From NCBI GenBank assembly GCA_013076295.1, contig RQOL01000532.1, positions 3,472,001 to 3,536,000 on the forward strand: a stretch of 64,000 nt of DNA, read 5' to 3'. Positions 22,201 through 33,491 of the stretch are shown here, piece by piece; position 1 is the first letter of the stretch, and each line of letters begins with the position of its first letter. A program made the translations under genes and the position numbers. The notes under the pieces were generated by a model. That model did not search any database and was not told where the DNA came from. It saw only the letters and a list, made by a program, of their open reading frames with translations. Source of the stretch: Sanderia malayensis (Eukaryota; Cnidaria; Scyphozoa; Semaeostomeae; Pelagiidae).

Positions 22201-25200
22201 AGCGTTTATGTAATCAGTTCCATCCGCTGCACCTCGGACCGTTAATCTAACGCGACAGCCATCGACTGAAAATAAATAAGCATGCATGTGTCATAGATGG
22301 AAACCTAAATAATGCAAATATCCATGGTCTTTGTAGTGTAATGGATCAAAGATCTAACCCAGTGTAATGGATCAAAGATCTAACCCAATGTAATGGATCA
22401 AAGATCTAGCCCAATGTAATGGACCAAAGATCTAACCTAGTGTAATGGATCAAAGACCTAACGCAGTGTAGTGGACCAAAGATCTAACCAAGTGTAATGG
22501 ACCAAAGATCTAACCCAGTGTAATGGACCAAAGATCTAACCCAGTGTAATGGATCAAAGATCTAACCCAGTGTAATGGACCAAAGATCTAACCCAGTGTA
22601 ATGGATCAAAGATCTAACCCAATGTAATGGACCAAAGATCCACCCCAGTGTAATGAACCAAAGATCTAACCAATTGAAGTACTTCACTTCATTAGATTAG
22701 ATTATTACCATTGGTATTAACAACTCCAGTTGGCAAAATGAAGCAATTTTTAAATTCCATTAAGGTTTATTACACAGGAAATTAATTGCAATAACAGAAT
22801 CCATGGCTTGCCAACGAAACTAGATCCATACTTGGCTTGTGTAATAATCAAATGGCCAAGTCAACCAGATCAAACAATCACTTAAATGAATCGCCTGGAT
22901 CAACCAATCAAATAATCACTTGAATCAGTGGGAAATCATGCTCGACTTACTTGGCAAAATGAAGGAGTCGCGATTCTTTTGTTGATTGCAAGGTCTTCTG
23001 CCTGTCAGCATTTCAAATTCCTGAATGTTAAATTCATTGATGATCTAAGCACAGAAAAACAAAGAAGAAACAAATCAGTAAATCTGCCTATAAATTCATG
23101 CTTCGATTAAACGCTCGGGGCGTTTATTAAATTTTTTGATATTTTAGAGGGGCTTCTATTCGAGGGGGCGTTTAAAAAAGGGGGGCGTTTAATCGAAGCA
23201 TTACGATATACCAAATGGATCCTTCGTGGACAGATCAATTTCTGAATTGGAACATCGATAAAAAACGTTTATATTCTTCGGGGATTATCAGGATCTTGGA
23301 ACCGAAGGTGAAATAATGTTGTTGTTGACGTTAAACCAATCATATTACAAAATTGTCAACACGTGACAATCACTCCTGAAGCCTGATTGGGCAATGTTAT
23401 AATTCAAACAGGTGGATTGATGAATGAAATGCAAATCGCTCTGTGGCTGTCTTTATGTCGCATGAATAAAACCAAATAACTTTCTGAACGAAGCACGAGA
23501 TTATGTGAATAAATGTCCCGTGCTGCACGTATGAACAAAACAGAATTCAGTCATTCACCTGCCATTCTTCGTCAATAATAGACAGCCCGTTGTCCGGTTG
23601 TGGAGTGAAGTAGTTTGCCTCCAGAGTCTCTTTCAGCTCACTGACTGGTATGGCAGTTAGGCCGCATTTTATGTAGTCAACCAAAGCATCGTGTATGAAC
23701 ACATATTGGACCTGAAGAGTGAAAACATATCAATATAACTAACCATCAGTTTTAACACGGTAAAAATAACTACAAAACATACAAATACTCTTCAATCAAA
23801 CTGTCGTTGCATTCGCTTTAAGAACCTCATTTATATTTGCATCTTGGCTCAAGTCGCCAAAATTCGCAGAGTCAATAACCTGAACCATTTTAAGCGGTTC
23901 GTTGGTTGTTTAACCTATTGGTGAAAAGCCATTAGGTTTAGCTAGCTTTTACATGCTGCTGTAAGGACCCCTGGGAAAATAAAAGTGCCAAAAAAGAGCA
24001 CCATGTCCTTATTCTTTGAACTTTTCTTCGTGTGAGAATATAACACATTAGAAGGAAATATGAAATAAAAAGAAGGGGAGATGGCATAAGAAAGGGAGAT
24101 GGAATAAGAAGGGAAGATGGAATAGAAATAGAAAAGGAGATGGAAAAAAGAGGCAAATGGAATGAGAGATGGGGAGATGGAGAAGAAATGGAAAAAAAAT
24201 AGAGTGTGACAAAAGATAAAAAAATAAAAATAGGATAAAAGTACTCGCCTCTTGTTGAACTAAAAAGTTTCTTTGAGTCCTGATGTTCTTAATGTAATCA
24301 AAAATTTTGACATTCTTCTTTCTGTTGATTCGTTCAATCTGTGTTTCAATCACAATGAACGTGCCAGATCGACCAACACCAGCACTGAAAACAACATCAA
24401 AACAAATTACATAATGGAACTTAATTGACTGAGTGAGACTCTAAACAGAATTAACTCGCATAGACTGTTCTCTCTGATGTCCAAATCAATGCCGAGTAGC
24501 TTCAAACGAGTCTCTGTCCTATCTCCCTGTTTCACTCCACCATTCCTCGTTCCATATATTAGCGACAACCGTTCTCAAAGAACACAACCCTGGCGCAAGC
24601 AAACAACACAGTACAACAAGCAGGCAGCAATTAAAAAAAAACGACTCGCACATAAACACACCTGCAATGGACGACGGTTGGAGTCTCGGTTTCCTGCATG
24701 TACCTCCTAACCATGTGAACGTAAGCAAGCATGCTGGATCTCTCCTTCGGCACGCCAAAATCCGGCCAATCGGTGAAGTGGAACTGACGTACGAGTTTTA
24801 TTTCATCCGTGCTGTAGCCGAGTTCAGCTGCCTCCTCTTTGTTGTTCCACGAAATACTGAACACCCGATGAACGTAGTTGGCGTACCTGCGCTCCTCCAC
24901 AGTTCTCACAGTCACGCTTCCGTACATGAGCTCGCCTTGGTGTGGCCAGTACTGGTCGCACTTTCTCTGTTCGAAAAAAACAATTCATCACATGACAGAA
25001 TGAACACTTCGAATACAATCGTATGTGCAAAGTTCGAGATCGCGTAATTCAGATTCGAATCTAATTCGAAGAAAACTCCACGTTCTGTCATGGATCACTG
25101 AAAAACAAATCCTTATAACTAACATCTATAATTCGAGATTTTTGTATTTCGAATGCTTTCATGTTTCAACAGGGTGTTCGAGCTGGACAGAGTTCACTGG

Positions 25201-28200
25201 AAAGGCCCAGGGCGCTAAATCGAGCGTTTATTGTATGCTTCTTGATACAACCAGCTATATACACTATGTACAATATCCATGCCAATACAAATCAAGCATC
25301 TGTTTTCTCAAGCTGTTTCATAGTTCAATCTACCCTCAAAGCAACAAACCAGAGTGGTAAATCACAATCAACCTCTAACTTCACATTTGTCTGTTTTCAT
25401 TGGTCTCAAAATAAACACTCGCCAGGGTACTTACTCTGCCTCGTTCCCATAAGTTAGCCAATAGTTATTCAGGTACTTACCCTGCCTCGTTCCCATAAGT
25501 TTGTCAGCATCACAATAATTCTCGCGTCTTGTTCCCAGACCATCCTCCAAAAGTCTTCAATAGTTTGATTCAAAGGAGCTTTAAAAGTAAATAAACAGTA
25601 TAAATACAGAGAGAAGAGCGAATGACAACAGACAGAAGATCAAAGCAGCATTTACAACTACTCGTTACTAAACAACAGACACTACATTTTTACCTTGTGT
25701 CGCTATGTACGCGGGCTTCTTGTCAAACCCCTAAATGAAAATGAAATAAAAAAGATCAGTTTCTACAGAGAAAACTTTGTCGTCGAGTCTCTCCGCCCAG
25801 CGTATAGTAAGCACCCTTGTACGAAAGCATGTGGACTTTTCATCATATTGCTCAAACACAATAGAATATTGCTTCTTCGATTGTTTAAGCAGAAATATTA
25901 GTCTCGATGGTCCTTGTTTACCGTAAATCCTCGAATAAGCCCCGGGGGGCTTATTTGCAAAAATGAATTTTTGGGTGGGGGCTTATTCGAGGGGAGGGCT
26001 TATTCGAGGGGGGGGGGCTTATTTCAAAGTTTTGCTTTTTCCTCAAAGGTTTACAGAAAAAAGACGACATAGTTTTCTCAATCAGCTAAACGTTTTTCAC
26101 AAAGTGCTGTGTGAAGATCTAACAAACATTATAATTTGTTTATGATCACGAAAATCGCGTTTCTTTTTGCTTTTTTGTCTGAGTCAAAGGAAGTGATACT
26201 GTATTGTCCTGTGGGGGCTTTCTCAAATAAGATATTATTCTGCACTTATGCTTCCCTCGAATAAGACCCCATGGGGGCTTATTCGAGGGGGGGGGGCTTA
26301 TTTGCAAAAATAATTTCTTAGGTGGGGGCTTAATCGAGGGGGGCGCTTATTCGAACGTGGGGGCTTATTCGAGGATTTACGGTACTGCCACCTTTATGCA
26401 AGTGTTTACTGTTTCGCAAGTGATGTAAGTTTAATGAAAAGTGGGAGGGCGTCGCAGGCGATAACATTTCCTCACTCACATCTACGAAGTTGGCATTGAT
26501 GTAATTTGAAGCAGGCACTCCATCGATTGACATCAGACGCACTCTTGAATGGTCATCTGCAAGTGATAAAAAACAGATCCCTGAGAAGAGGATGTATTAA
26601 TGGCCAAGGGCCTCAATGCAAGGAATGTTCTGGATATCAAAGCCTGGTAAAACAACGCCCATGCAGAAACAACAAGCTTAGGGCTGCAATGTAGATTACA
26701 AAAAGTTTCAAAAAGCGTGTTGGTGGTAAGTGCTACCATACTTACAAGCAACGATATCTTGGTATCTGTTCTTGGGTCGATTCAGATGCAGAGTAGAGTG
26801 TTCCCATGTGAAATCTGGCTTTGGAGGTCCCAAATGCTAACAGCAAGTGAGCGGTGTTACACGTAATGAAAATTCAACGTTATACTTATTTAATAGAACA
26901 CTGGATATACAAGACCCCCTGGAGGTAATTAATTCTGCATTGTTTATTAATGGATTATCAAGGAGATAAAGGAGGTTTTGATCAAAAAGATACTCACCAA
27001 GTATTCCTCAGAGAATAAATAGTCAGAGTCAGCGTGCAGCTGGGCGACGTGTTCAGGAAAGTCTTCCACGTCAATTGGTGGATGCTTGGGTTCTGTAACC
27101 AATAGAATTGCAAGCTGACTATATCCATACATATAGAATAGACTGGCTATATCCTTTTATATTCCACATGGATATTATTAGTAATGAGGGCCTACGACAT
27201 GTGTAGCTGTCTATTGACGGAAACTTGTCATTACTCAATGAAGTAGTGATTGTAGTGATAAGGTAGGGTAAGGTAAGCAATGGTAAAAACGAGGCTGCCT
27301 CGTATTCGTACTTACCAAATGTCCGCGCACTCAATCTCGACGCCAGAGTCCTGGGTTTGAGCTCTTCCACGTAAAACCGCGACTTCGTTGGTTTTGCTTC
27401 GAAAACGTTCTTCTTTCTGCACAGACAAAAAGAAGATGCAAGATTAAACTGGAATTTCGGTCGATGTTCGGAATTTCGTCCCATTCTTTTTAAAACTTAA
27501 GATAAGTATATCGTAATGCTTCGATTAAACGCCCCCTTCTTTTAAACGCCCCCTCGAACAAAGGCCCCCTATAATATCGACAAATTTAATAAACGCCACG
27601 GGCGTTTAATCGAAACATTACGGCATTTATAGATAGGCATCACGCACAATAAAATCTGGTCTAAGTTTACTTGATATGTACACTACAGCTAAGAGATGAA
27701 TATTATTATCATGAAGAGACGAAATCAACTTAAACTATGGCTGGAAGATGAGATATATTTAGTCCAACTCACTTGCAATAGATGAGAGCAATTGAGATCA
27801 CGGCAGCTACAATGACAAGGGACAAAACAGTTGCCCATACAAGCGAGTCAGCTCCTTGTTTACCAGGACCTGGCGCAACTATCGGCTTGTCAATTACTGG
27901 TGGGATGGAAAGAATTGCAGATTACATTTAAGACAAAGCAAGGCTATCAAAACGAATGATGGCAAGAGAGAGAGAGTGCAAATGGAAAGAAAAAGAAAAA
28001 GAGAAAGGCCAAAGGCCAGAAGCCAGAGGCCAGAAGCCAGAGGCCAGAAGCCAGAGGCCAGAGGCCAAAGGCAAAATCAAAAGCCAAAAGCAAAATCTGC
28101 AGTAAAAACCGCCGACTCACTTGTACGAAAGATTTTATCAATCATTGGTCCCTCCAAAGTGACATTGTCTCTCTTTCGCCTCACAGTTGCTCGGACACTG

Positions 28201-31200
28201 ACCGAGTAAGTGGTGTTTTCGGACAGCTTATCGATGGTTATCTCAAGCGTATTTTTCTTGCAAGACGTCAACGACTTGGGCGATTTCTTTACTACGTCCT
28301 TGACGATCACAAAGTAACACTCAATGGGGGTTAGCACGCGTTTCGGGGCGAGCCATGATACTGTCAACGCATGTGCAGTGATTTTCTTATCCGTCAGATT
28401 CTGCGGCTTCGAAGGAACTGGGCAAAAAAAACAGGAAAATACAGAACATCAGAAAACAACACCTCTTGATCTTGACATAACCAGGTCAATCACCGAAATC
28501 TCGTATATACTTTGTGCCCGGTACATACTATACTCGAACTTGAATCTCGGCGAAAAGAAATAGACTCGAACTCATCGCCATGCTTGTCAAACTGACTCAC
28601 TACATGCATTTGCATCTATTTACCCCCATTAAAACACCCCTATTACGGTTGCAATTACTAATGAATATTGTAAAATCCGGATAACTCGAATCTCCAAGAA
28701 CTAATTAAAATTTGAGTTATCGAAGTTTTACTTTGTTTCATTCTTACCGGCTTCGTCTGTAGCTATTATCTTTACACTGCTGTACGTGTGTCCGCGCGAG
28801 TTTCCGGCTGAAACCCGGATATCATACTTGGTCACCGGTCTCACGTTTGCTAGGATATATGCAAGCGGATCTTTTATCGACCTCTTAGATATCCCGCTTT
28901 GCTTCGGCTTCGGAACATCGTTGGTAACCCAGTCAATATCTTGCTGCTCTTTATATTGAACCTGATAAAGAAAATCATAATTAGTGTATAAACCAGAAGA
29001 GTTTTCAATTTAAACTTTGATGTTTCATTTTGTAACTTTGATGTTTCATTGAAACTTTGATGTTTCATTCCTGCGCTAACAACCTCGTTTGATATCATGA
29101 TTTCAAAATGAGTTTTGCTTTAGTTTGCCTCACCTCGTAAGAAACTGTAGGCCCGTTCAGGAGTGCAGGCTCGTGCCACATCACAACAACAGCAACTTCT
29201 GGAGTGTCCGTGTTGTACAGGCTCAGTATAATTGGTGGAGAAGGGGCTAAAATAAGAATTGAAGAATACAATGTCAACTGGTAAACCTCACATAAAACTT
29301 TACCAGTAGCTTTTTCTTTTGAAAGAGAAGAAAACTTCAGAGAAATCTCAAACACAACGACCTCCCATTTGGCTGCACAAACTAAACACCAGTAACTCCT
29401 GGGTAATCATTCAAAGCATTCCCGAATAGCAAGCAATACATACCTGCAATGTCTGTTTTAAAATTGACAGACGCAGAAGGATCGCTGCACAAAACTTTCG
29501 TCTGTCCCTGCACACACGTGACAACTTCAACGCCGTATTCTGTATAAGGTGACAGTCCGTTGATTTTGTACTGGGAACTTTGAGTGGATGACTTCAGCGT
29601 GGTTCTACTCGTGTCGCCGGTAAGTTTCCAAAATGAGACGTTCGTGTACAAAACCTGGCCGGAATGTTGACCGTGAGTCCATGCAATAGTGACGTCATGT
29701 GCTGTTATTGTGGTCGTATTTAAATTGGTTGGTTTGGCTGGCTTACCTGGAAAGATAGACACAACAATAATAATCAGAATCGGAAGAGAGTTGGTCTTGC
29801 CTCGATAGGTGGGACTACCGTAAATCCTCGAATAAGCCCTCCCCTCGAATAAACCCCATCCTGATAATCATTTGCAAGGATATTGGTTAGGTGAAAAATC
29901 AGATTTTTACAGCCATTCCCTTGCCTATTGTCGACTACATTGAAAGCAGACCTTGGGTGAATGAAATGCGAGTCAAATTAGCATGTATACACGGTCATAC
30001 AAGCCTTAATAATCATTGCTTAAATGCAGATGACAACTTACCTCGCTCGAGCGTTTCAAACTGCACAATGTATTCCGGTCCACAGACATAGTAATTACAG
30101 GCAATGAGAATGAATTTATACGCAGTAAAAGGCTGCAGGCTGCTGACAATGTACGATGTTTCTGCACTGGAGAAGCTCCTTTGCAAACTAATCACAGAAC
30201 ACTTAAGGACGTAGTTTTTCAACACACCCCCTCTGCCAAGGTACGACGGAGGTGACCACTTCAACGTCAAGCTATTCTCGTCTCTGTCCTGCAACTGAAG
30301 CGTCGCTTTGTCTGGATACTGGTCCATGACTGTGACAGATACGTTACTCGAACTTCGACCGTACGAGTTCGACGCTAGGCATTGGAATATTCCATTATCA
30401 TTCATCGATGCATTGATGATGAGAATGCTGTCGAAAATGGTTGCCTGGCTGGCTGCTGGAAGCATCCACTGGGTGACGGGCTTTGGATTGCCAGTTGCGT
30501 TGCATTTTACGTACAGCATCTCGCCAACAAAGATTTTCGATTGTGTTCTATTGGTCATAGCCAGAGGAGCAGCTGAGGAACAAAAAAAATAAAAATATAT
30601 AAAGCTCGTAATATAAAGCTTTGTAATAAATAATAGCAACGGGAATTCCCGCAACGAGAATTTTTCAGATTTTGAATTCTGTCATATATAAAGTTATGGG
30701 TGGAAAATTAATCTTGCAACTTCACAATACTGTTTAGAACCAAGGAAAATTAGTAGAAAATTAAAGTTTTTGATATCTTTTTTATGTCAGTTTTTGATTA
30801 CATTTTGATATCAAGAAGGATGACTCCGAGCATAGTGCTAATACCTTTGGCAACATGTTCTGACAGTTGGAAAAAATAATAGCGCACAAGAAACAATCAA
30901 CACACCCATGCCAAGTTGTAACTTCTACTATACAAAGATGTATGACAATTTCTGATTGAATAGAGTAATCTATTGTTCAGAGGTGCACACTGCAGAAAGA
31001 TTTCTCTTCATGAATTTCAGTTGATGGAGACTCTATAGCAAGCATATAGTTATGTTGCTGGTCATGCGACAACCTCATTAATGCAGATATGAAAAGCAAC
31101 TTACCAAACACAGTAAGCTGATATTCTTCTCCACTGACTAGAGTACCGTTACTCAAGTACACACATTTGTAGAGACCTTGGCTGTCCAATTTAGATACTT

Positions 31201-32054
31201 CCAGCTGAAATGCAATGGTTTGAAGACCACCGAATACAGCGAATTCATCACTGTCATCAGTAATTGTTCCATTGTCCACTGAAATGATGGCGGTAACTAC
31301 TTTCACATTGTCTTTATAGAGCATATATGTCGTCGTTGATACATTCGTTGGTATTGTGCAGTCAAAGTTGGCTGCGTTTGGGACAATTGTATCCATGTTT
31401 GCGATGGCTGGAAAAGATGGAGAAATTGGAATAATAAAGATTTGTATTTAGAGTGCTTTATTATGCTGACACAGATACTTTTCTATCTTTTGTATCATGC
31501 AAACAAAGCATATAGTTGGACCTTCAATTGAATGACCTTTTAACTGAATTACTGAATTGATTCTAATTTTTATGTGATTTCTTTTTTTGGCATTTTAACT
31601 TGTAAATATATTAACTATCCTTTCCTTTTAGAGTTGAAGAGCCACACTAGTAGTGGATATGCTTGTTTTTACCATTATTATTATTTATTATATCATTACT
31701 TGACCTGCCAAAAATTTTCTGTTTTATGTTCTGTTCTGTTTTGTTTTTCTGTTTAATTTTCTGCCAAACATTTAACAAAGTGTTTGACCTATTGTAATAG
31801 CAAATCATCTCGAGCCTCAACAATTATGCATTCGCAGTTTTATGCTTTTTAAAGCTTGGATAAAGTGGTTTTCAATCCTGTCACGTTTGGGATTTATTCT
31901 GGTAGGTCAGAAATGACACTTCCATAATTAATTGAAATTTTGAAATCAATAGAATTTCAATAAACCATCATCTCTATTTATACTCACCACCAAGGAGGCG
32001 AGGAACCATCAAAGATATAAATACAATAACCACTTGGAGGAAATGCTTGTCCAT
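19263..32054 (-). CDS. Receptor-type protein tyrosine phosphatase, Ig/FN3, tandem PTP domains, complete
   Basis: Twenty-four exons join in phase to 1326 aa: 31988-32054, 31105-31407, 30042-30572, 29444-29746, 29134-29246, 28748-28961, 28121-28417, 27773-27896, 27316-27416, 26998-27092, 26746-26836, 26480-26556, 25694-25730, 25481-25578, 24662-24966, 24249-24384, 23559-23711, 22951-23044, 22189-22265, 21751-21885, 21282-21419, 20356-20528, 19755-19893, 19263-19442. Layout: signal peptide (1-22), Ig (to ~123), Ig (~125-220), four FN3 (~220-609), TM (~629-650), D1, D2. D1 has the WPD loop (D886) and [10 protein letters not shown] (C918), so it should be active. D2 keeps a CX5R ([11 protein letters not shown]1220-R1226), but its WPD is WPE (E1181). 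The intron after the D1 signature exon uses a GC donor. The layout resembles a shortened LAR-type or IIb receptor, linking adhesion to dephosphorylation at the membrane. Confidence 0.93.
19575..19730. repeat. Short copy of the 26-bp minisatellite plus flank
   Basis: Three degenerate units (CCCAGTGTAATGGA...) are followed by the flank CAATTGAAGTGCTTCACTTC and ATTAGATTAGATTA. The same order recurs at 22335-22720 in another intron of the same gene. Confidence 0.75.
20033..20174. mobile_element. Palindromic element family B, copy 3
   Basis: Ends TACAGTAAACTCTCGCGCAT and ACGCGAGTGTTTACTGTG; internal CAATAGCCTATTGTCTCTTC. It is in a phosphatase intron. Confidence 0.75.
20663..20777. repeat. (GAATA)n pentanucleotide repeat
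   Basis: About 20 units of AATAG/AATAGG in a phosphatase intron. Open frames through it are artefacts. Confidence 0.95.
21515..21673. mobile_element. Palindromic element family A, copy 1
   Basis: Near-perfect inverted ends TACCGTATTTCCTCGATTAA and TTAATCGAGGAAATACGGTA. The interior contains repeated CCCCCTCGAATAATAA-like and AAACGCCC motifs. It is in a phosphatase intron. Confidence 0.85.
22335..22680. repeat. 26-bp minisatellite, about 13 units
   Basis: The period is 26 bp with consensus close to AGTGTAATGGATCAAAGATC plus TAACCC. Units alternate GGATCAAAG and GGACCAAAG. It is in the phosphatase intron upstream of the exon at 22189-22265. Confidence 0.95.
23098..23210. mobile_element. Palindromic element family A, copy 2
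   Basis: Ends ATGCTTCGATTAAACGC and GCGTTTAATCGAAGCATTAC. The interior reads TTCGAGGGGGCGTTTA. It is in a phosphatase intron. Confidence 0.8.
24060..24200. repeat. Purine-rich GGAGATGGAATA repeats
   Basis: Irregular repeats of GGGAGATGGAATAAGAA-like units. They are purine-only on the plus strand and pyrimidine-rich on the coding strand of the phosphatase, just downstream of the GC donor at 24248. Confidence 0.7.
25019..25201. mobile_element. Palindromic element family D, copy 2 (degenerate)
   Basis: It is similar in order to 46230-46418: TTCGAATCTAATTCGAA, TCATGGATCACTGA, CTATAATTCGAG, and GGTGTTCGAGCTGGACAGAG at the right end. It is in a phosphatase intron. Confidence 0.55.
25430..25500. 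repeat. Duplicated splice-donor segment
   Basis: The segment GGTACTTAC(T/C)CTGCCTCGTTCCCATAAGTT occurs twice about 40 bp apart, at 25425-25455 and 25470-25501. The distal copy is the true exon end and donor of the phosphatase exon 25481-25578. The proximal copy also keeps a GTAAGT donor. Confidence 0.8.
25920..26384. mobile_element. Palindromic element family A, long variant, copy 3
   Basis: Ends ACCGTAAATCCTCGAATAAG and CTTATTCGAGGATTTACGGT. The 465-bp body has many direct copies of GGGGGCTTATTCGAGGGG. It is in a phosphatase intron. Confidence 0.85.
27509..27625. mobile_element. Palindromic element family A, copy 4
   Basis: Ends CGTAATGCTTCGATTAAACG and CGTTTAATCGAAACATTACG. Interior CGCCCCCTCGAACAAAGGC. 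It is in a phosphatase intron. Confidence 0.85.
28008..28085. repeat. Short tandem repeat CCAGAAGCCAGAGG
   Basis: About five copies of a 14-bp unit in the short phosphatase intron between the fourth FN3 exon and the transmembrane exon. Confidence 0.85.
29815..29870. mobile_element. Half copy of family A element
   Basis: The left end TACCGTAAATCCTCGAATAAG and one internal CCCTCGAATAAA are present. The right end is missing. Confidence 0.6.
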
Positions 32055-33491
32055 ACTTTCCTGAATGGTCTTAAAAGTCTACTTATTTATTGCTGATAAC
32101 TGTAATGATAAAAATAAATCAACTTTGATTGATAAAACCACAATCAAATATCAAATAATCCAACCCATGTTACTGCTCAGCTCATGATTAAGTATTACAG
32201 ATGTGCGAGATATTGAATGTGGAGCATGGAAAAGTACCCGCAATGTTCAAATATTGGCAACAAAATAATGATATTATTCGGTGGTAAAAATAAACACAGC
32301 AAATGTATAAGACTCGACTTTCATGGGTATATTGCTTGTGTTTAAATATAAGATATGCTAATAAACTGGCCTAGTTTCGGAAAGGTTGAAAACGCTCTCA
32401 GATCTGCATGAAAACAAAAACAAAATTCGGGCCTACCTGCCTACCCCTCCCACCTAGATATATATACAAAAGTAATGGAATGTAATAACCAAACAAAAAA
32501 TCTCGAGCCTACCTATTCTGTACTCTTGACTATCGTAGATCAAAATGTTATAATATTTGAGCGAGATTAGAGAAAGTCCAAACAAATCCAATACTTATCG
32601 AATTGTAGAAAGAAATCGAAATGAAATCTAAAGAAAAAGTACTTTACAAACCTTACAAATGAAATGACGCATATTCCCCACAAGCTGCGTCAGACAATGA
32701 ACAATTGAAATTTTAAATTTGCTTTAAAAAAGCAGGCCAGATAAATAAAATTAAAGAAAACTTTACTGTCTTGTGTCTCCTTGTGCAGTTGTAATACACT
32801 TGATGAGTCAGGAAGCAAAGCAAAGCGAACTGACAACTGAAGCACGACAAATTTGGATTCATCACCTCTTCCGCCATGCGCCCAACCCAGCTGGAGGATA
32901 AAGAAGGGGGTGTATCGTGAAAATTATAAACACCCCAAACCCTCGGAGGTGGGAAAGAGGGTGGACAAGGGTAGTTTTCCAATATAATTTCCCATAAAAA
33001 CTTGCCTCATTTATTTACTTTCTCTCCAGTCAGTGGAACTGATTCGAGACAATGCATATAAAGAACCTATAATATATAAAGCAACGAAGTTACATAATAT
33101 CCTGGTCTTTTGTTTTTGTGCAAATTGAAAATTTGAATGATATAAAGCACTCACGTCGCTCGGGATTTCCGTTAGAAAAGTTTTGGTTCTGGGAAGTATT
33201 TCTAGTTTCCAGAAGGTGAGGTCATAGGAAATTGCAACTGTGAGGCGCGTGTAAAATAGGAGGAAAAATCAAGCAAAAATTCCATGTCCAGGCATCTCTT
33301 TGACGAATGTAATATAGCAAAATAAAACACAAACATTGAAGGAACGCCAGGTCAAATTCACATAAATTTCAAAATACGTTCTTTCAGGCCACACATTTAC
33401 TCAGCAGACAATGCTATTTCTCCATAACAAGATAAAAATTCAATAAGATAACATTCTAAGTGAACTATTTGAGAGTGCGTCTTTATTACTT
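32055..33491. other. Upstream region of the phosphatase, downstream of ATP5F1C
   Basis: AT-rich, with no recognised exon. A 89-codon minus-strand frame at 32713-32982 has no recognisable domain. The minus-strand AATAAA at 33482-33487 belongs to ATP5F1C. Confidence 0.4.
33482..33487 (-). terminator. Poly(A) signal of ATP5F1C
   Basis: AATAAA on the minus strand begins five bases after the TGA of the ATP synthase gamma gene, implying a very short 3' UTR. Confidence 0.6.

Noticed and set aside
24667..25047. 126-codon plus-strand frame
   Set aside because: It is antisense to the conserved PTP D1 exon (24662-24966) and is a shadow of it.
32713..32982. 89-codon minus-strand frame upstream of the phosphatase
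   Set aside because: Proline-rich then hydrophobic with no family features. The signal-peptide exon at 31988-32054 gives a complete start.
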